This document shows positions 1-9,174 of a stretch of DNA of 21,041 nucleotides, one piece after another. Both the position numbers and the translations under genes were made by a program. Position 1 is the first letter of the stretch, and the number at the start of each line of letters is the position of its first letter. A model generated the notes under the pieces. It was not told where the DNA came from, did not search any database, and was given only the letters and a program-made list of their open reading frames with translations. The stretch lies in assembly GCA_003568945.1 (NCBI GenBank), contig BDIP01000343.1, positions 1 through 21,041 of the forward strand, given 5' to 3'. The DNA is from Kipferlia bialata (lineage: Eukaryota; Fornicata).

Positions 1-55
<55 letters not shown>

Positions 56-254
56 CCTCAGCCTGCCATGTCAGTCCAAACTGGTAATCAACCGGCAGGT
101 ATTGATATATAGATAGAAGTAGATATATATATATATATATACAGAGAGAGAGAGAGAGATAGACCCCAGCCTGCCATATCAGTGCAGACTGGTAATCAAC
201 TGGCAGGTATTGGTATCTATAATAATATGTATCTATTACTATATATATGTTGAA

Positions 255-300
<46 letters not shown>

Positions 301-645
301 GCCACAGCCATATCAGTAAAGACAGGGAACCAGCCAGCAGATTGGTGTCCTAGCTATTTTGAAATTGTTATTTCAGTTACTGTTACTGTTACTGAATTTT
401 TAAAACCTACATTATATACTCATTCTAGGCCGATCCTCTGTGGAGTGGATGTAAACAGCAGCAGACATATATACTATATATTATGTATGTGGGTCTTACA
501 TTATGTACTGCATATATATAGTTGTACTTACATCAGGCCGATCCTCCGTTGAGTGGATCTGGACAGCAGCGGCATTTATCATAAATTATATACTATATAT
601 ATGTACTACATGTATATATCTCTATAGATACTGACTGATATCTAG
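1..645 (+). repeat. Microsatellites and triplicated half-exon segments upstream of the membrane-protein exons
   Basis: AT and GA dinucleotide tracts (about 7-54, 127-158, 253-300) alternate with two families of tandem segments. Family 1 (about 57-100, 166-212, 301-350) carries a CATRTCAGT...ACTGG core; the first two copies end in a CAG|GTATTG donor, the third ends in CAG|ATTGGTGTCC, like an acceptor. Family 2 (about 427-468, 535-575, 643-690) starts AG|GCCGATCCTC; only the third copy continues into a longer exon. These look like repeated splice-junction halves of the gene continuing at 646. I cannot build a continuous reading frame before 646. Confidence 0.6.
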
Positions 646-1354
646 GCCGATCCTCCGTTGAGTGGATCTGGACAGCAGCGGCACCCAATGCATTCAGCAC
701 AACCCATGGAGGTATAGGAGTATAAGGGTCTGATTACACATAAGAGTGTGTACTTACAACGTATACATGACTGGATATTTCTCCTCTCTCCACCATGCAC
801 ATTTTCGCCCTTGCAGAGTCTAGTAGTGTATTTAATCATGTATACCAGTGTGTGGTTACGTTTCATTACTTATATTAGCTATCATAGAGATTGTCTTTCC
901 CTTAAGTACCCTTTTCCCTAAGGACAGTATAGCATAATATACAATGATATCTGTATACATATATATATATATGTATGCGATACCATCTCACAAGTAGGCA
1001 TATTGGAGATTGCATTGCCCTTGAATGCCCTCCTCCCCATGGACAGTCTAGGAACAGGGTCGCTCAGTGATGACATAGAGATCATAATGAGGGTCAAGGA
1101 TATCGAGAATCAGGTATACATAACATATATTGTATATATACATCTTTGTATTTAGATATATTTATATATATGTAACTCAGTGATGATATAGAGATCATAA
1201 TGAGGGTCAAGGATATCGAGAATCAGGTACGAGAGAACTATGAGTGTTTACAGCATCTCGTCAACTATTGACTTTCTGATACTAGTATTCTTTCTGATAC
1301 TAGTATTCTTTCTTCATATTCAGTTCCTCCGTGTGATCACGTCCCATGGCACTG

Positions 1355-1385
<31 letters not shown>

Positions 1386-2575
1386 TCCATAGTAGTGTAT
1401 ATACATATCCCCCCTTCTCACAACTAGTATCTCCGTGTCATCCCGTCCCCTGGCACTGCCCTCACAGTCACACTCACAGAGGACACAGGTATATGGTAGA
1501 TTATATATATACATATATATATATGTGTGTGTGTGTGTGTGTATGTAGAGAGAGAGAGAAGGAGAGAGAGAGAGAGAGGGACTGCACTCACAGTCACACT
1601 CACTGAGGACACAGGTAACCAAGTGATTGGATGATATTGTCTGTTTGTGTCACCATATTTGCGTATACAGTATATGAATGTACTGTACTTGTCTTCTGAG
1701 ACTGCCCTCACAGTCACGGAGGATGCAGGTATGTGAGTTTATGGGATTATATATAATGTGATTGTGCTATCTCAGTATGTAACCCTAGGCCTTGTTGCCT
1801 TCCTCATTGGTGCTGCCAAGTGGATTGCCATACTCACTGTGACAGGGTCATTCATGGCATATGTATATGACACACAGCTCAAGGTATGTTTATGTTCTTG
1901 GTATATTTATGTTCTCTCTCTCTCTCTCTATCTCAACATATATATATAGATTGATACATATATGGTATCCAATTGGTATAGTACACTGTGACTGGGTCGT
2001 TCATGGCATATGTCTACGACTCACAGCTCAAGGTATACTACTGGAACTTGTATATATAGCACACGCATGTACATATATATATATATATATATATGTACAT
2101 TGATGTGTGTGTGTGTGTGTGGTATGTATTGTCATTGTGTTTGGTCATGGCCTATGTGTACGACACACAGCTCAAGGTACATGTATACAAATACTCTCTT
2201 TCTTTCTCTCTCTCTCTACATATGTATAGATTGATACGCATACGGTAATCTCTCTCTCTCTTTCTCCCTCTTCGTCAAGGTATATACGACGCAGAGCTCA
2301 AGGTATATTATTCCTGTATTTATTCCTGTTACTGTGCTATTTTTGATTCAGAATTGGAGCAACTGTGTGCCTTGCTACATCTCACTCCAGGTGTACCTCA
2401 AGCGTACCCGCGACTTACACATATATTTGTACTTGTGTGACAAATACTTGTGTGTGATGGTGTATTATGAACTATTTCTCTTCCCTTACTCCAGGTGTAC
2501 CTCAAGCGCACCCGCAAGTCCACCTTCCAGGCCAACAACATCGGACCCTTCTACTACAAGTTGAAGAGCCAGTAG
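646..2575 (+). CDS. 3' part of an unrecognised gene ending in a single membrane segment
   Basis: Exons supported by splice signals and frame: 646-711, 817-839 (weak), 1009-1113, 1428-1488, 1789-1883 and 2495-2575, ending in TAG. Phases join in order. The downstream protein contains IEIIMRVKDIENQYLRVIPS, then a hydrophobic stretch (GLVAFLIGAAKWIAILTVTG, continuing SFMAYVYD), then a basic tail VYLKRTRKSTFQ ending YYKLKSQ. This predicts one transmembrane helix near the C terminus with a short positively charged tail. The pattern KW-hydrophobic-YVYDTQLKVYL vaguely recalls the C terminus of the ciliary protein TMEM231, but other parts do not match, so I give no name. Nearly every exon edge here is duplicated: donors at 1113 and 1226; 1488, 1614 and 1728; 1883, 2031, 2175 and 2301; acceptors at 2389 and 2495. 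The exon chain is therefore one of several possible. The 5' end and start codon are not identified. Function unknown. Confidence 0.6.
1821..2305 (+). repeat. Four tandem copies of an exon 3' end with its donor site
   Basis: The exon end encoding ...FMAYVYDTQLK followed by a GTAT/GTAC donor appears at about 1835-1886, 1986-2035, 2130-2178 and, shortened, 2279-2304. Copies are separated by CT or AT microsatellites. The coding differences are mostly silent: GTA/GTC/GTG for Val, TAT/TAC for Tyr, GCA/GCC for Ala; one ACA to TCA change is Thr to Ser. Each of the four ends in CTCAAG|GT, so each could serve as the donor for the acceptor at 2389 or 2495. Confidence 0.85.
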
Positions 2576-2892
2576 ATACTTTACAGACCTCACAATAGAT
2601 AATTTCATACTTGTGGTAAATTTGTTTCTACCCCTTCTCATACGTAACAGCGTGTCCACTTACAGTTTCGACATGATAGTATATCATACATCTTGTGTTG
2701 TACTGTAAGTATCCTACAGTTATTGCATTACAATACATGACACTTGTATACAGGACCTTTACTCGTAATCATCCTCGTCATATGTTTGAGTCTCAGAATA
2801 CTCGTCAGAGTCGTAGGAGTATGACTCAGACTTAGTCTGAGTCATACTGAGTCAGACTCTGAGATGTCTTCCTCCTCCTCGGAATACTCTAC
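2576..2892. other. Convergent 3' intergenic region with acidic-tail remnant and long palindrome
   Basis: This lies between two convergent genes. On the minus strand from 2892 to 2763 two acidic reading stretches remain: VEYSEEEEDISESDSV, in frame just after the Kelch A stop, and YDSDEYSETQTYDEDDYE ending in TAA at 2765-2763 in another frame. Between them is the palindrome at 2818-2848. The arrangement suggests the Kelch A gene once had a longer acidic C-terminal tail. No other gene is seen; about 2600-2760 shows nothing recognisable. Confidence 0.5.
2818..2848. repeat. 31-base perfect inverted repeat
   Basis: Two 15-base arms (left arm AGTATGACTCAGACT) face each other around a single T. It sits in the former acidic-tail coding region of Kelch A, on the 3' side of both convergent genes, and could fold as a hairpin in either transcript. 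A partial direct copy of the motif (GAGTCAGACTC) follows at once. Confidence 0.9.
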
Positions 2893-4261
2893 TCATGCAA
2901 GACCCAGTCTCTCTCTCCAGTCCGTGTCCCACTCTATCAGTCTACCCCACCCCATCTGTTCACTGGGGTAGAGCAGAGACTCGTTGAGGGTGAGGATAAC
3001 AGGACATTTCTCACTACACTTGTTAAAGTATAGCACTGAATGGTGATCAAGCCCCACAAAGAACAGGAGTCGCCGAATTTCATGCTTTCCCCATAACTCG
3101 TGTGCATCACGCACATAGGACCAATCCCCACTGATGGTGTCATAGAGATGGAACCCGTCGACACAAAGAAGGAGTATGAGCCGTCCATAAGCCTAGAGTT
3201 AGAAATTCAAACTTAGAATATTGTCAACTGGTATTAGCGATGTCTTGAGGTTGAAGAGGGATTATTAAACGTTGCTAACGGCCATACTTCCATATGCAAA
3301 TTGTGCTTAATCTACCTCCCTCTAGTCCAATAGGTATAGTTTCCAATAGAGAGAGATACAAGTATAACGAAACGTACAATGGAGAACATGACTGGTGAGC
3401 CGGCGTCTTCTTTCCAATTGGTCGCCCCGTCCAGTACCCACCCTCCCTCTATGGTGTACGTCCAATGACACAGGCTGTGTTCTGAGTCATCATAGAACAG
3501 GTGAAGGGTATCATGATGATACTATCATCCACCACCGTGTGACAGTATGACTGCCCAAATACCGGTGATGTCCTACTATCCAGCGTCCACACATCTGTGT
3601 CAAGGTCGTAGAGACATGCACTGTGTTCGAAACGAGAGTGATCGATAGGTACTATCACGATACAGTCGTCCAAAACACATACAAGCGGTCCGCATGGGGT
3701 ATTGCCATACTCGTGTACTTCCAAGTTGACACCACTTGGTAGACGGATGATGCCCCCGTCCCTGTCGATGCACTGAGTGGCAAGGCACAAACTAGTCTTA
3801 GCATGGCCATTTGGTTCAGCCAGGTCGATGAGAGTGATCGTGGGACGCGTGGCCGGGTAACTATCACCGTCTGCCGTACGAGGTCTGCTCCCTGTACCGA
3901 GCTCACATATGAATCCAGGCGTGTAGACCACTTCCAGTCCCGGACCATCATACCTCATCTCTGTGGATATATGTCCTTCCCATGAGAGACACTGAGACTC
4001 AACGAGGCCCTGACAGAGGAACCAACGACTTGTTTTCCAAGACTCGTGTGCTAGTAAGATGCTCACTGATCCGCAGCTGATGATGTTACTTATGTCTGTA
4101 CGCCTAACAGCGGGCTTTGTGACACTCTTAGTCTCAGTACCAGTGGGGGTGTTCTCTCTGACAGTGACAACACTCTCGCCAGGGAGAGACAGCCTACATG
4201 GCATAACAGCTATGGCCTCATTGTCATCAGTGGTACACTCGTCCATTGATATGTCACTCAC
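2893..4261 (-). pseudogene. Kelch-like beta-propeller paralogue A, probably decaying
   Basis: Exon 1 runs 4261-3378 (ATG, MSDISMDE), donor GTACGT at 3377; exon 2 runs 3192-2893. Kelch-type blade signatures are visible: LYDLDTDVWTLD and FHLYDTISGDW. It aligns along its whole length with the intact paralogue at 4775-6248 (PCRLSLPG / PCVLPLPG; TITLIDLAEP / IITLIDLADP; LNESLLYPSEQMGWG / LNESFLHPSEQMGWG). Two features suggest decay. About 14 extra bases near 3508-3525, in a small GTATCATGATGATAC palindrome, shift the frame so that exon 1 reaches a stop at 3449, although the next frame continues HLFYDDSEH...CHWTYTIEGGW to the donor. A TGA at 2895-2893 follows LGLA, but the same frame continues with acidic residues as in the paralogue. 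A sequencing error could explain the first. Role unknown; Kelch propellers usually bind other proteins. Confidence 0.65.
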
Positions 4262-4774
4262 AATCGGCCACTACTTTACTGGTGAGACACTGTCTGGTGG
4301 GGCTGAAAAGAGCAGGAGAGGTGAAGACAGTGAACACGCTCCTCAAGTTGAGGGCCTCAACAGTATGAGGGTTTCTATAGGAATTCAATTTGAAACTCAA
4401 ATAGAATTGCAGTAACTAGTATATAGGTTGAATGATCACAACTCAATCCGAACTGTATACAATGCTGCATTGTAACAATGCATCACGTGATTGGGACATT
4501 GTGCCAAGTTTATACAGTATATCATAAACTCCGTGATGAGAACCACCATTATGCAACTTTATGATGAGTTATTGATCGTAGTACAATAACAGTACTACAG
4601 ACTCTGTAGTGCAGAGTCACTAGACGGAGTTACAGACACTTTGACACTGCCCATCATATATGATATATTATATATCTTTGAGTTCCACCCCATACAGCCA
4701 CCCAAACGTTGGGCCAAAGTTGTCGACGACAACTTGTCGTCATAATCATTGATCAAAAGAGTCCCCTACTCGTT
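4262..4774. other. Intergenic region between the Kelch paralogues
   Basis: No supported gene. It should hold the promoter of Kelch A (start at 4261, minus strand) and the 3' end of Kelch B. Short inverted repeats are present: ACAATGC/GCATTGT around one T near 4460-4474, and AAGTTGTC/GACAACTT around GAC at 4717-4735, just past the Kelch B stop. The open stretch on the plus strand at 4059-4415 is a shadow of Kelch A exon 1 and its upstream DNA. Confidence 0.6.
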
Positions 4775-6248
4775 CTAGTCATCATCTGGGTATTCCGCCT
4801 CCTTCTCATCGGATGTCTCATCCACAGGTAGACCCAGTGTCTCCCTCCAGTCCGTGTCCCACTCTATCAGCCTACCCCACCCCATCTGCTCACTCGGGTG
4901 GAGGAAAGACTCGTTGAGGGTGAGGATGGATGTCTCTTTCTCTTCCTCCCCAGCAAGAGGATACTGCCCCTCAGGATAGTCGAGACAGAGGATAGTGTTG
5001 AGAGTGAGACCAACACACTTGAGATCGGATGTGTTTTCACGGTCGCACACGTGGCTCCAGTCGCCACTGATGGTGTCGTAGAGATGGAAGCCATTCTCAC
5101 ACCCTAGCAGAACGTGACGCCCAACGCTCTAGTGTAAGACATGGAGATATACATATAGGCTGGCATTTATCCTATACCAACAGCTTGTATGTACCGTACT
5201 CCTTATCTTCGTCAGTATATGTGGCACACAATGTGACTCAAGATACATTCATACGACTCTCCGATATAAATATACAGACTATGATAGGAGTATGGATGTA
5301 CCTTGGCGAATAGAGTCTGGCCCAATTTGTCCGATCCACCAGGACTCCTCATCTCTGTCCACCCTCCTGGGAGTTAAGCTTCAGAATCACTTGTCATAGG
5401 TTAAAGCGTATGAAGAAACTACATGTGGTGACACCTTGTAGGGAGTATGTCCAGTGGGCCATATCCTCATATACCGTGGAACAGAAGATGTGCAGTGTAT
5501 CCTCAATAACAGTGTGAGACACAGGAAGCCTAATATCCATCCCGAGCCGTGTATCCAGAGTCCAAGTCTCAGTGTCGGGATTATACCAGCATACAAATGG
5601 GTTACGCTTCAGGTAGGTTCTTGGTATAAACACGAACTGGTCCTCCAATACACACGCCACAGGATCGCACATGGTACCGACGTCCACCTTGTGACCGTAT
5701 GGAAACTCTACTCTGACTCCCTCTTTGTCTATGTACCCAGAGGGAGAGAAAATATACTCTATCGGCTCGGAGGTTGGGTCGGCTAGATCAATGAGGGTGA
5801 TTATACCTTGCAGTGGCTTGTTTCCATGAAGGAGAGTTCCGATATTACTGTAGCCCGCTAGAATACCGTGCTGAGAGCACACGTCCCGACCGATGGTTCC
5901 AGTTCTCTCATTCAGGCTTGTGATATCAGACTGAACACCAGTGGTGAGAACAGAAGTCTCATATGCGAATGTACACAGCTCTTGAGCGGAACGCTTCGTC
6001 CTGAGTGCTGCAACAAGAAGGAATCCAGCGGAACCGAGATCAGTCAAGGCATGAGTGTCTCTTAGCCTAACTGCGGGCCGTGCCTCACTCATAGTCATGC
6101 GTCTGTGTCCGAATCCATCTTCCACAATCTCGTTCTGCATCTTCCTCCCAGGTAGGGGTAAGACACAAGGTGTGCTAATCATGGCATCCTCTTGCTCACT
6201 CCTTGCATCATCATGGGTATACTCACTCTCCCTCTCCCTACGTGACAT
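4775..6248 (-). CDS. Kelch-like beta-propeller paralogue B, apparently intact
   Basis: Three exons: 6248-5435, 5366-5302 and 5128-4775 (stop TAG). They total 1233 bases, 410 residues, and phases 1 and 0 join cleanly. The start MSRRERES is chosen over an upstream ATG at 6317 because it aligns with the start of paralogue A. An acidic/basic N-terminal region is followed by propeller-like repeats: WYNPDTETWTLDTRL, HWTYSLQGGWTEMRSPGG and FHLYDTISGDWSHV each show the aromatic...W spacing of Kelch blades. The C terminus is conserved with A (EQMGWGRLIEWDTDWRE) and ends in an acidic tail (DEKEAEYPDDD). The 68-base intron at 5434-5367 is absent from A at the same codon; the second intron is shared. No signal peptide or membrane segment. 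Likely a cytosolic protein-interaction propeller; partner unknown. Confidence 0.8.
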
Positions 6249-6561
6249 GAGAGGAACACTAGGCAATGCAGTCTGACGTGAGAAGTGTGCTATGATACAG
6301 AGCCAATTAGATTCCAATAATAATAAGAATCCAATTTACAATAACAATAAGAATCCAATTTAGACAGATACTAATTTAGAATCTAAGCCATTCCCCATAC
6401 TCTGCTGATAAGTTGGGAGAAGAGGTGCCCTAATTGAAGTGAGTGCCTAAATGTTTAAAGAATGGATACATTAGTGTAGAGAGAGAATCTCGCAGAGAGT
6501 GGAAGCTTGGCATTCTTTAAAGGCAGATACTCATTCTATAGCAGATACGCAACGAAACAAA
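6249..6561. other. Upstream region of Kelch B with a short tandem repeat
   Basis: AT-rich intergenic DNA. At about 6319-6364 the motif TAAGAATCCAATTTA occurs twice behind ACAATAA/CAATAATAA, as a roughly 25-base imperfect tandem repeat. It lies just upstream of the Kelch B start and so may be in its promoter. The missing 3' exons of V-ATPase subunit D would be expected about here but are not found. Confidence 0.5.
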
Positions 6562-6624
6562 GGGGCGGGGGTGGGGGGGGGGGGGGGGGGGGGGGGGGAA
6601 GGGGGGGGGGGGGGGGGGGGGGGG
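6562..6624 (+). repeat. Long G homopolymer run (C run on the minus strand)
   Basis: About 60 bases of nearly pure G with small breaks (C at 6566, T at 6572, AA at 6599-6600). It separates the truncated V-ATPase gene from the Kelch B upstream DNA. Such tracts can form G-quadruplexes and are common points of assembly error. Confidence 0.95.
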
Positions 6625-6726
6625 CAATCGGAGAGGAGCCCGTGCAGAGAGATCTGCTGTACAACTCACCACAAATCACAGAATAACAAGTGATGTCAGT
6701 GTGTATAGAGACCAGCACTGACAAGT

Positions 6727-6768
6727 AGTACTATCTATATAGTACTATCTATATAGTACTATCTATAT
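6727..6768. repeat. Three exact 14-base tandem repeats
   Basis: AGTACTATCTATAT is repeated three times without change, followed by more TATATC. It lies immediately downstream of the donor of V-ATPase exon 3, so it is intronic on the minus strand. Confidence 0.95.
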
Positions 6769-6778
6769 ATCTATATAC

Positions 6779-7523
6779 CTGACACCAGCCACGTTATCGA
6801 TCCTCCTCTGGATGGTGGTGGTGGCCCTGCCACTCACGTTCTGCTCCACAATGGAGGATATGTCGCCAGCAGAGTACACAGCCTGGGGTTGGGAGAAATA
6901 TGTTGTGGATAGGGAGAGAAAGGGTATGTGGGGACACTAAACGGGAGATACTCAAACCAAACCGATATAGTGTCAGACACTCGAATGGGGTGAGGGTACT
7001 CACATTCATCAATTAACAGTGGTATTATACTCCTAATACATAATAAGCCACATATTATCCGGTACAATTGTATTTAGCCACGTATTGTACTCTGAGTAGT
7101 GAAGCCAAGAGAAAGGTGCTTAGTGGTACCAGAGTCACATACACCAGTTAATTTCCCCTCTCCTTATACAGCCAAGACACCAAGATGATATACATGTTCA
7201 CAAGCAGTCAGAGCTGCCTCCAACCTTCCTCTACTCCCTGTACCCTACCTGGGTCATAGACCAGTGAGCAGCAGACATCACTCCATCCATTGCCTCCTTC
7301 TCCTGACGGATCTGGTTCTGCAGCCGCCTGAAACGAGCACTCAGGGCATCAGCCTTCTTCTTCAGAAGGGAGTGACCCTTCTGGGCAGATACCCGGCGCA
7401 GCTTCAACGCCTGCAAGTTCCTGTATGAGAATACAACTTCTCAATGTCGATAATAACAGGCATGCTGGGCTAGAAAACATACATGCGTGTTGGAAGGACA
7501 TTAGCGAGGCGTTTGTCAGACAT
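6779..7523 (-). CDS. V-type ATPase subunit D, N-terminal half (3' end missing)
   Basis: Three exons: 7523-7483 (MSDKRLANVLPTR), 7420-7249 and 6882-6779, with phases 2, 0 and 2. The joined protein matches subunit D of the V/A-ATPase central stalk: VLPTRM, KGHSLLKKKADALSARFR, AMDGVM, then YSAGDISSIVEQNV and RRIDNVAGV, corresponding to the family's TAGDF...VIQNV...DNVAGV. Subunit D is a coiled-coil rod that couples ATP hydrolysis in V1 to proton pumping through the membrane ring. Only about 105 of the usual 200-250 residues are visible. After 6779 no exon with the C-terminal helix can be found; the G run at 6562-6624 and the Kelch B region follow. This is either a truncated gene or a misassembly at the G run. 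The start lies 260 bases from the divergent cyclophilin start. Confidence 0.88.
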
Positions 7524-7783
7524 CCTGGTGGCTTTCTGTCGTGCTTGGGAGGAGCTAAGGCTGGAACACTGGAGTGGCTACACCCTTTTGAAGAAAAAGT
7601 CCTGGAAAAGGGTATAGGACATGTTTTTGCATGATGACATAGCGAGTCAGCTGTGTCTTCTCTTAGGAAACAAGGTTTGTATTCGCTGATGACAGTGTTT
7701 TTTGTTCAATGCAGTGCTATATTGGGTTCCTGATGGATTTTAATCCCTTGTATTCTGTCTATGTTCCACTCCTAACCCCGTAG
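7524..7783. promoter_or_regulatory. Divergent promoter region of V-ATPase D and cyclophilin
   Basis: 260 bases separate two start codons facing away from each other, so both promoters must lie here or inside the neighbouring genes. Directly before the cyclophilin ATG is CTAACCCCGTAG, which looks like this genome's 3' splice sites. A possible donor (AG|GTTTGT at about 7672-7679) lies about 105 bases upstream, so the cyclophilin 5' UTR may contain an intron. No TATA box stands out. Confidence 0.5.
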
Positions 7784-8841
7784 ATGCGTCTGATCACATT
7801 TGTTTTGGCTGCCCTCCTTCTGGCGAGCGTTGTCTCTGCCAAGAAGAGCGCAAAGATCACCGAGCAGGTAGGTTTATGGTCTGTAATGCCTGGCTGTTGT
7901 GTATCCAGAGTTGCGTAGTGTTATTGTCTGTATTTCAATCGTGACATGCCTTGTCAGTGTCTGTATACCACTGCTCCCTTTGAAGTATTCCTGATCCTCA
8001 GGTGTACTTTGACATGGAGCAGGACGGCAAGAGCCTCGGCCGCATCACCATCGGCCTCTACGGTGACGATGTCCCCAAGGTGTGTTGCTGTTGACTCTCA
8101 CTGGCAGTCTCTGGACCTGTCTGCTTGTTCTCACCCCAGACTGTCGAGAACTTCAAGCAGCTGTGCGACGGAACCCCCGGGTTCGGATACGAGAACTCCA
8201 AGTTCCACCGTGTCATCAAGAACTTCATGATCCAGGGCGGAGACTTCACCAGGTACCCTTATCCTCTCGTGTTTGTGTCTTCTCCCAGTGATATGTATCT
8301 GCGTGTATATCTGACTTCAGGGGTGACGGAACCGGCGGCAAGTCCATCTACGGCAACAAGTTTGAGGTAGGGCTAGAGAACCGCATTGCTGTATAAGAGC
8401 AGAGTCACCTCAATTCGTATTAACTTGTATATGTACTCACTTTAGGACGAGAACTTCAAGATCAAGCACTCCATCGGCGCTCTCTCCATGGCCAATGCCG
8501 GGGCCAACACCAACGGATCCCAGTTCTTCCTGACCACTGCCAACACCTCCTGGCTCGGTACGATGCATTGTTTGTAGTATTCTCTTCTTCCTCTCTCTGT
8601 ATATACGCCTATTCACCGTCAGACGGACGCCACGTTGTGTTCGGCCACGTTGTGGACGGCATGGACGTTGTCAGGGCCATCGAGGGCACATCCACCAATG
8701 CCAGGTATGATGCAGTATTGTTCGTGTGTAATAGTGTGCTTTCTCGAGTATCCTAACTCCAGGGACAAGCCTCTCAAGGACGTCATCATCAGGTCCAGCG
8801 GTGTCCTGGAGACCCCTTCTCCCTTCACCATCGAGATCTAA
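7784..8841 (+). CDS. Secreted cyclophilin (peptidyl-prolyl cis-trans isomerase), complete
   Basis: Seven exons: 7784-7867, 8002-8079, 8140-8252, 8321-8366, 8446-8557, 8623-8704 and 8763-8841 (TAA). They join to 197 residues. The first 19 residues ([19 protein letters not shown]) form a signal peptide with a likely cut after VSA. The rest is one cyclophilin domain with the active-site segments intact: [15 protein letters not shown] (catalytic Arg, Phe, Met, Gln), [15 protein letters not shown], and [12 protein letters not shown] (Trp, Leu, His). It catalyses proline isomerisation during folding in the secretory pathway, like cyclophilin B. The C terminus (FTIEI) has no KDEL-type signal, so ER retention is not evident. 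Introns are 46-134 bases, with acceptors such as CTAACTCCAG and CTGACTTCAG, and have no duplicated exon edges. Confidence 0.96.
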
Positions 8842-9174
8842 GGTCGCAATGACTCTACACTCTATTTGAGTGATCTGATTTGAATAGAGTTCTTGTTTGG
8901 GTGTCGTTTTCATTGGAATCCGAGGGTCTACATAACTTATCCTGATGTTGTACCAGGCCTAGTAGTTCAAAACACTTACTGCAGGATTGTTGTTATACAA
9001 TCGTCATACTCAGTAGATGCATTCTTACTGACTATACTGAGACCGATAGGAACTTCCTGTTAGGAAGCACCGGCAAAGAGCCGCTCTTTAAGAGCGTAGA
9101 AATCTCTACAAACCCTTTCAGACTTTGCCAAAAACACAGAAGAATCGAATCGCACCTCTCTGGGTAAGTAGGAC
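8842..9174. other. Intergenic region between cyclophilin and the Nopp140-like gene
   Basis: No gene seen. It contains the cyclophilin 3' end and the Nopp140 promoter. One inverted repeat, CGCTCTT/AAGAGCG around a T at 9082-9096, lies about 80 bases before the Nopp140 start; whether it belongs to a terminator or a promoter is unknown. Confidence 0.5.

Noticed and set aside
247-552. Open frame rich in Arg/Glu repeats at the window start
   Set aside because: It comes from a GA microsatellite and crosses two families of junction copies and splice-like sites; no protein family fits.
1320-1717. Overlapping frames on both strands full of Ser/Leu or His/Thr repeats
   Set aside because: They are translations of CT, GT and GA microsatellites in introns.
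1-2305. CRISPR array or mobile element as the source of the repeated segments
   Set aside because: Repeats are few, coding, tied to exon edges and different for each junction; there are no terminal repeats, target-site duplications or transposase frames.
646-2575. Naming the first gene TMEM231
   Set aside because: Only the last helix and YVYDTQLKVYL recall it; the conserved aromatic motif before the helix is not seen.
2893-2895. TGA read as an amino acid (stop-codon reassignment)
   Set aside because: The RCC1-GH18 gene and the gene at 12215 end naturally at TGA, so TGA is a stop here.
6499-6724. Poly-Gly and poly-Pro frames across the G run
   Set aside because: A homopolymer gives open frames on both strands; there is no conserved flanking sequence.
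7784-8841. Bacterial origin of the cyclophilin
   Set aside because: It is split by six spliceosomal introns and has the eukaryotic cyclophilin A/B type sequence.
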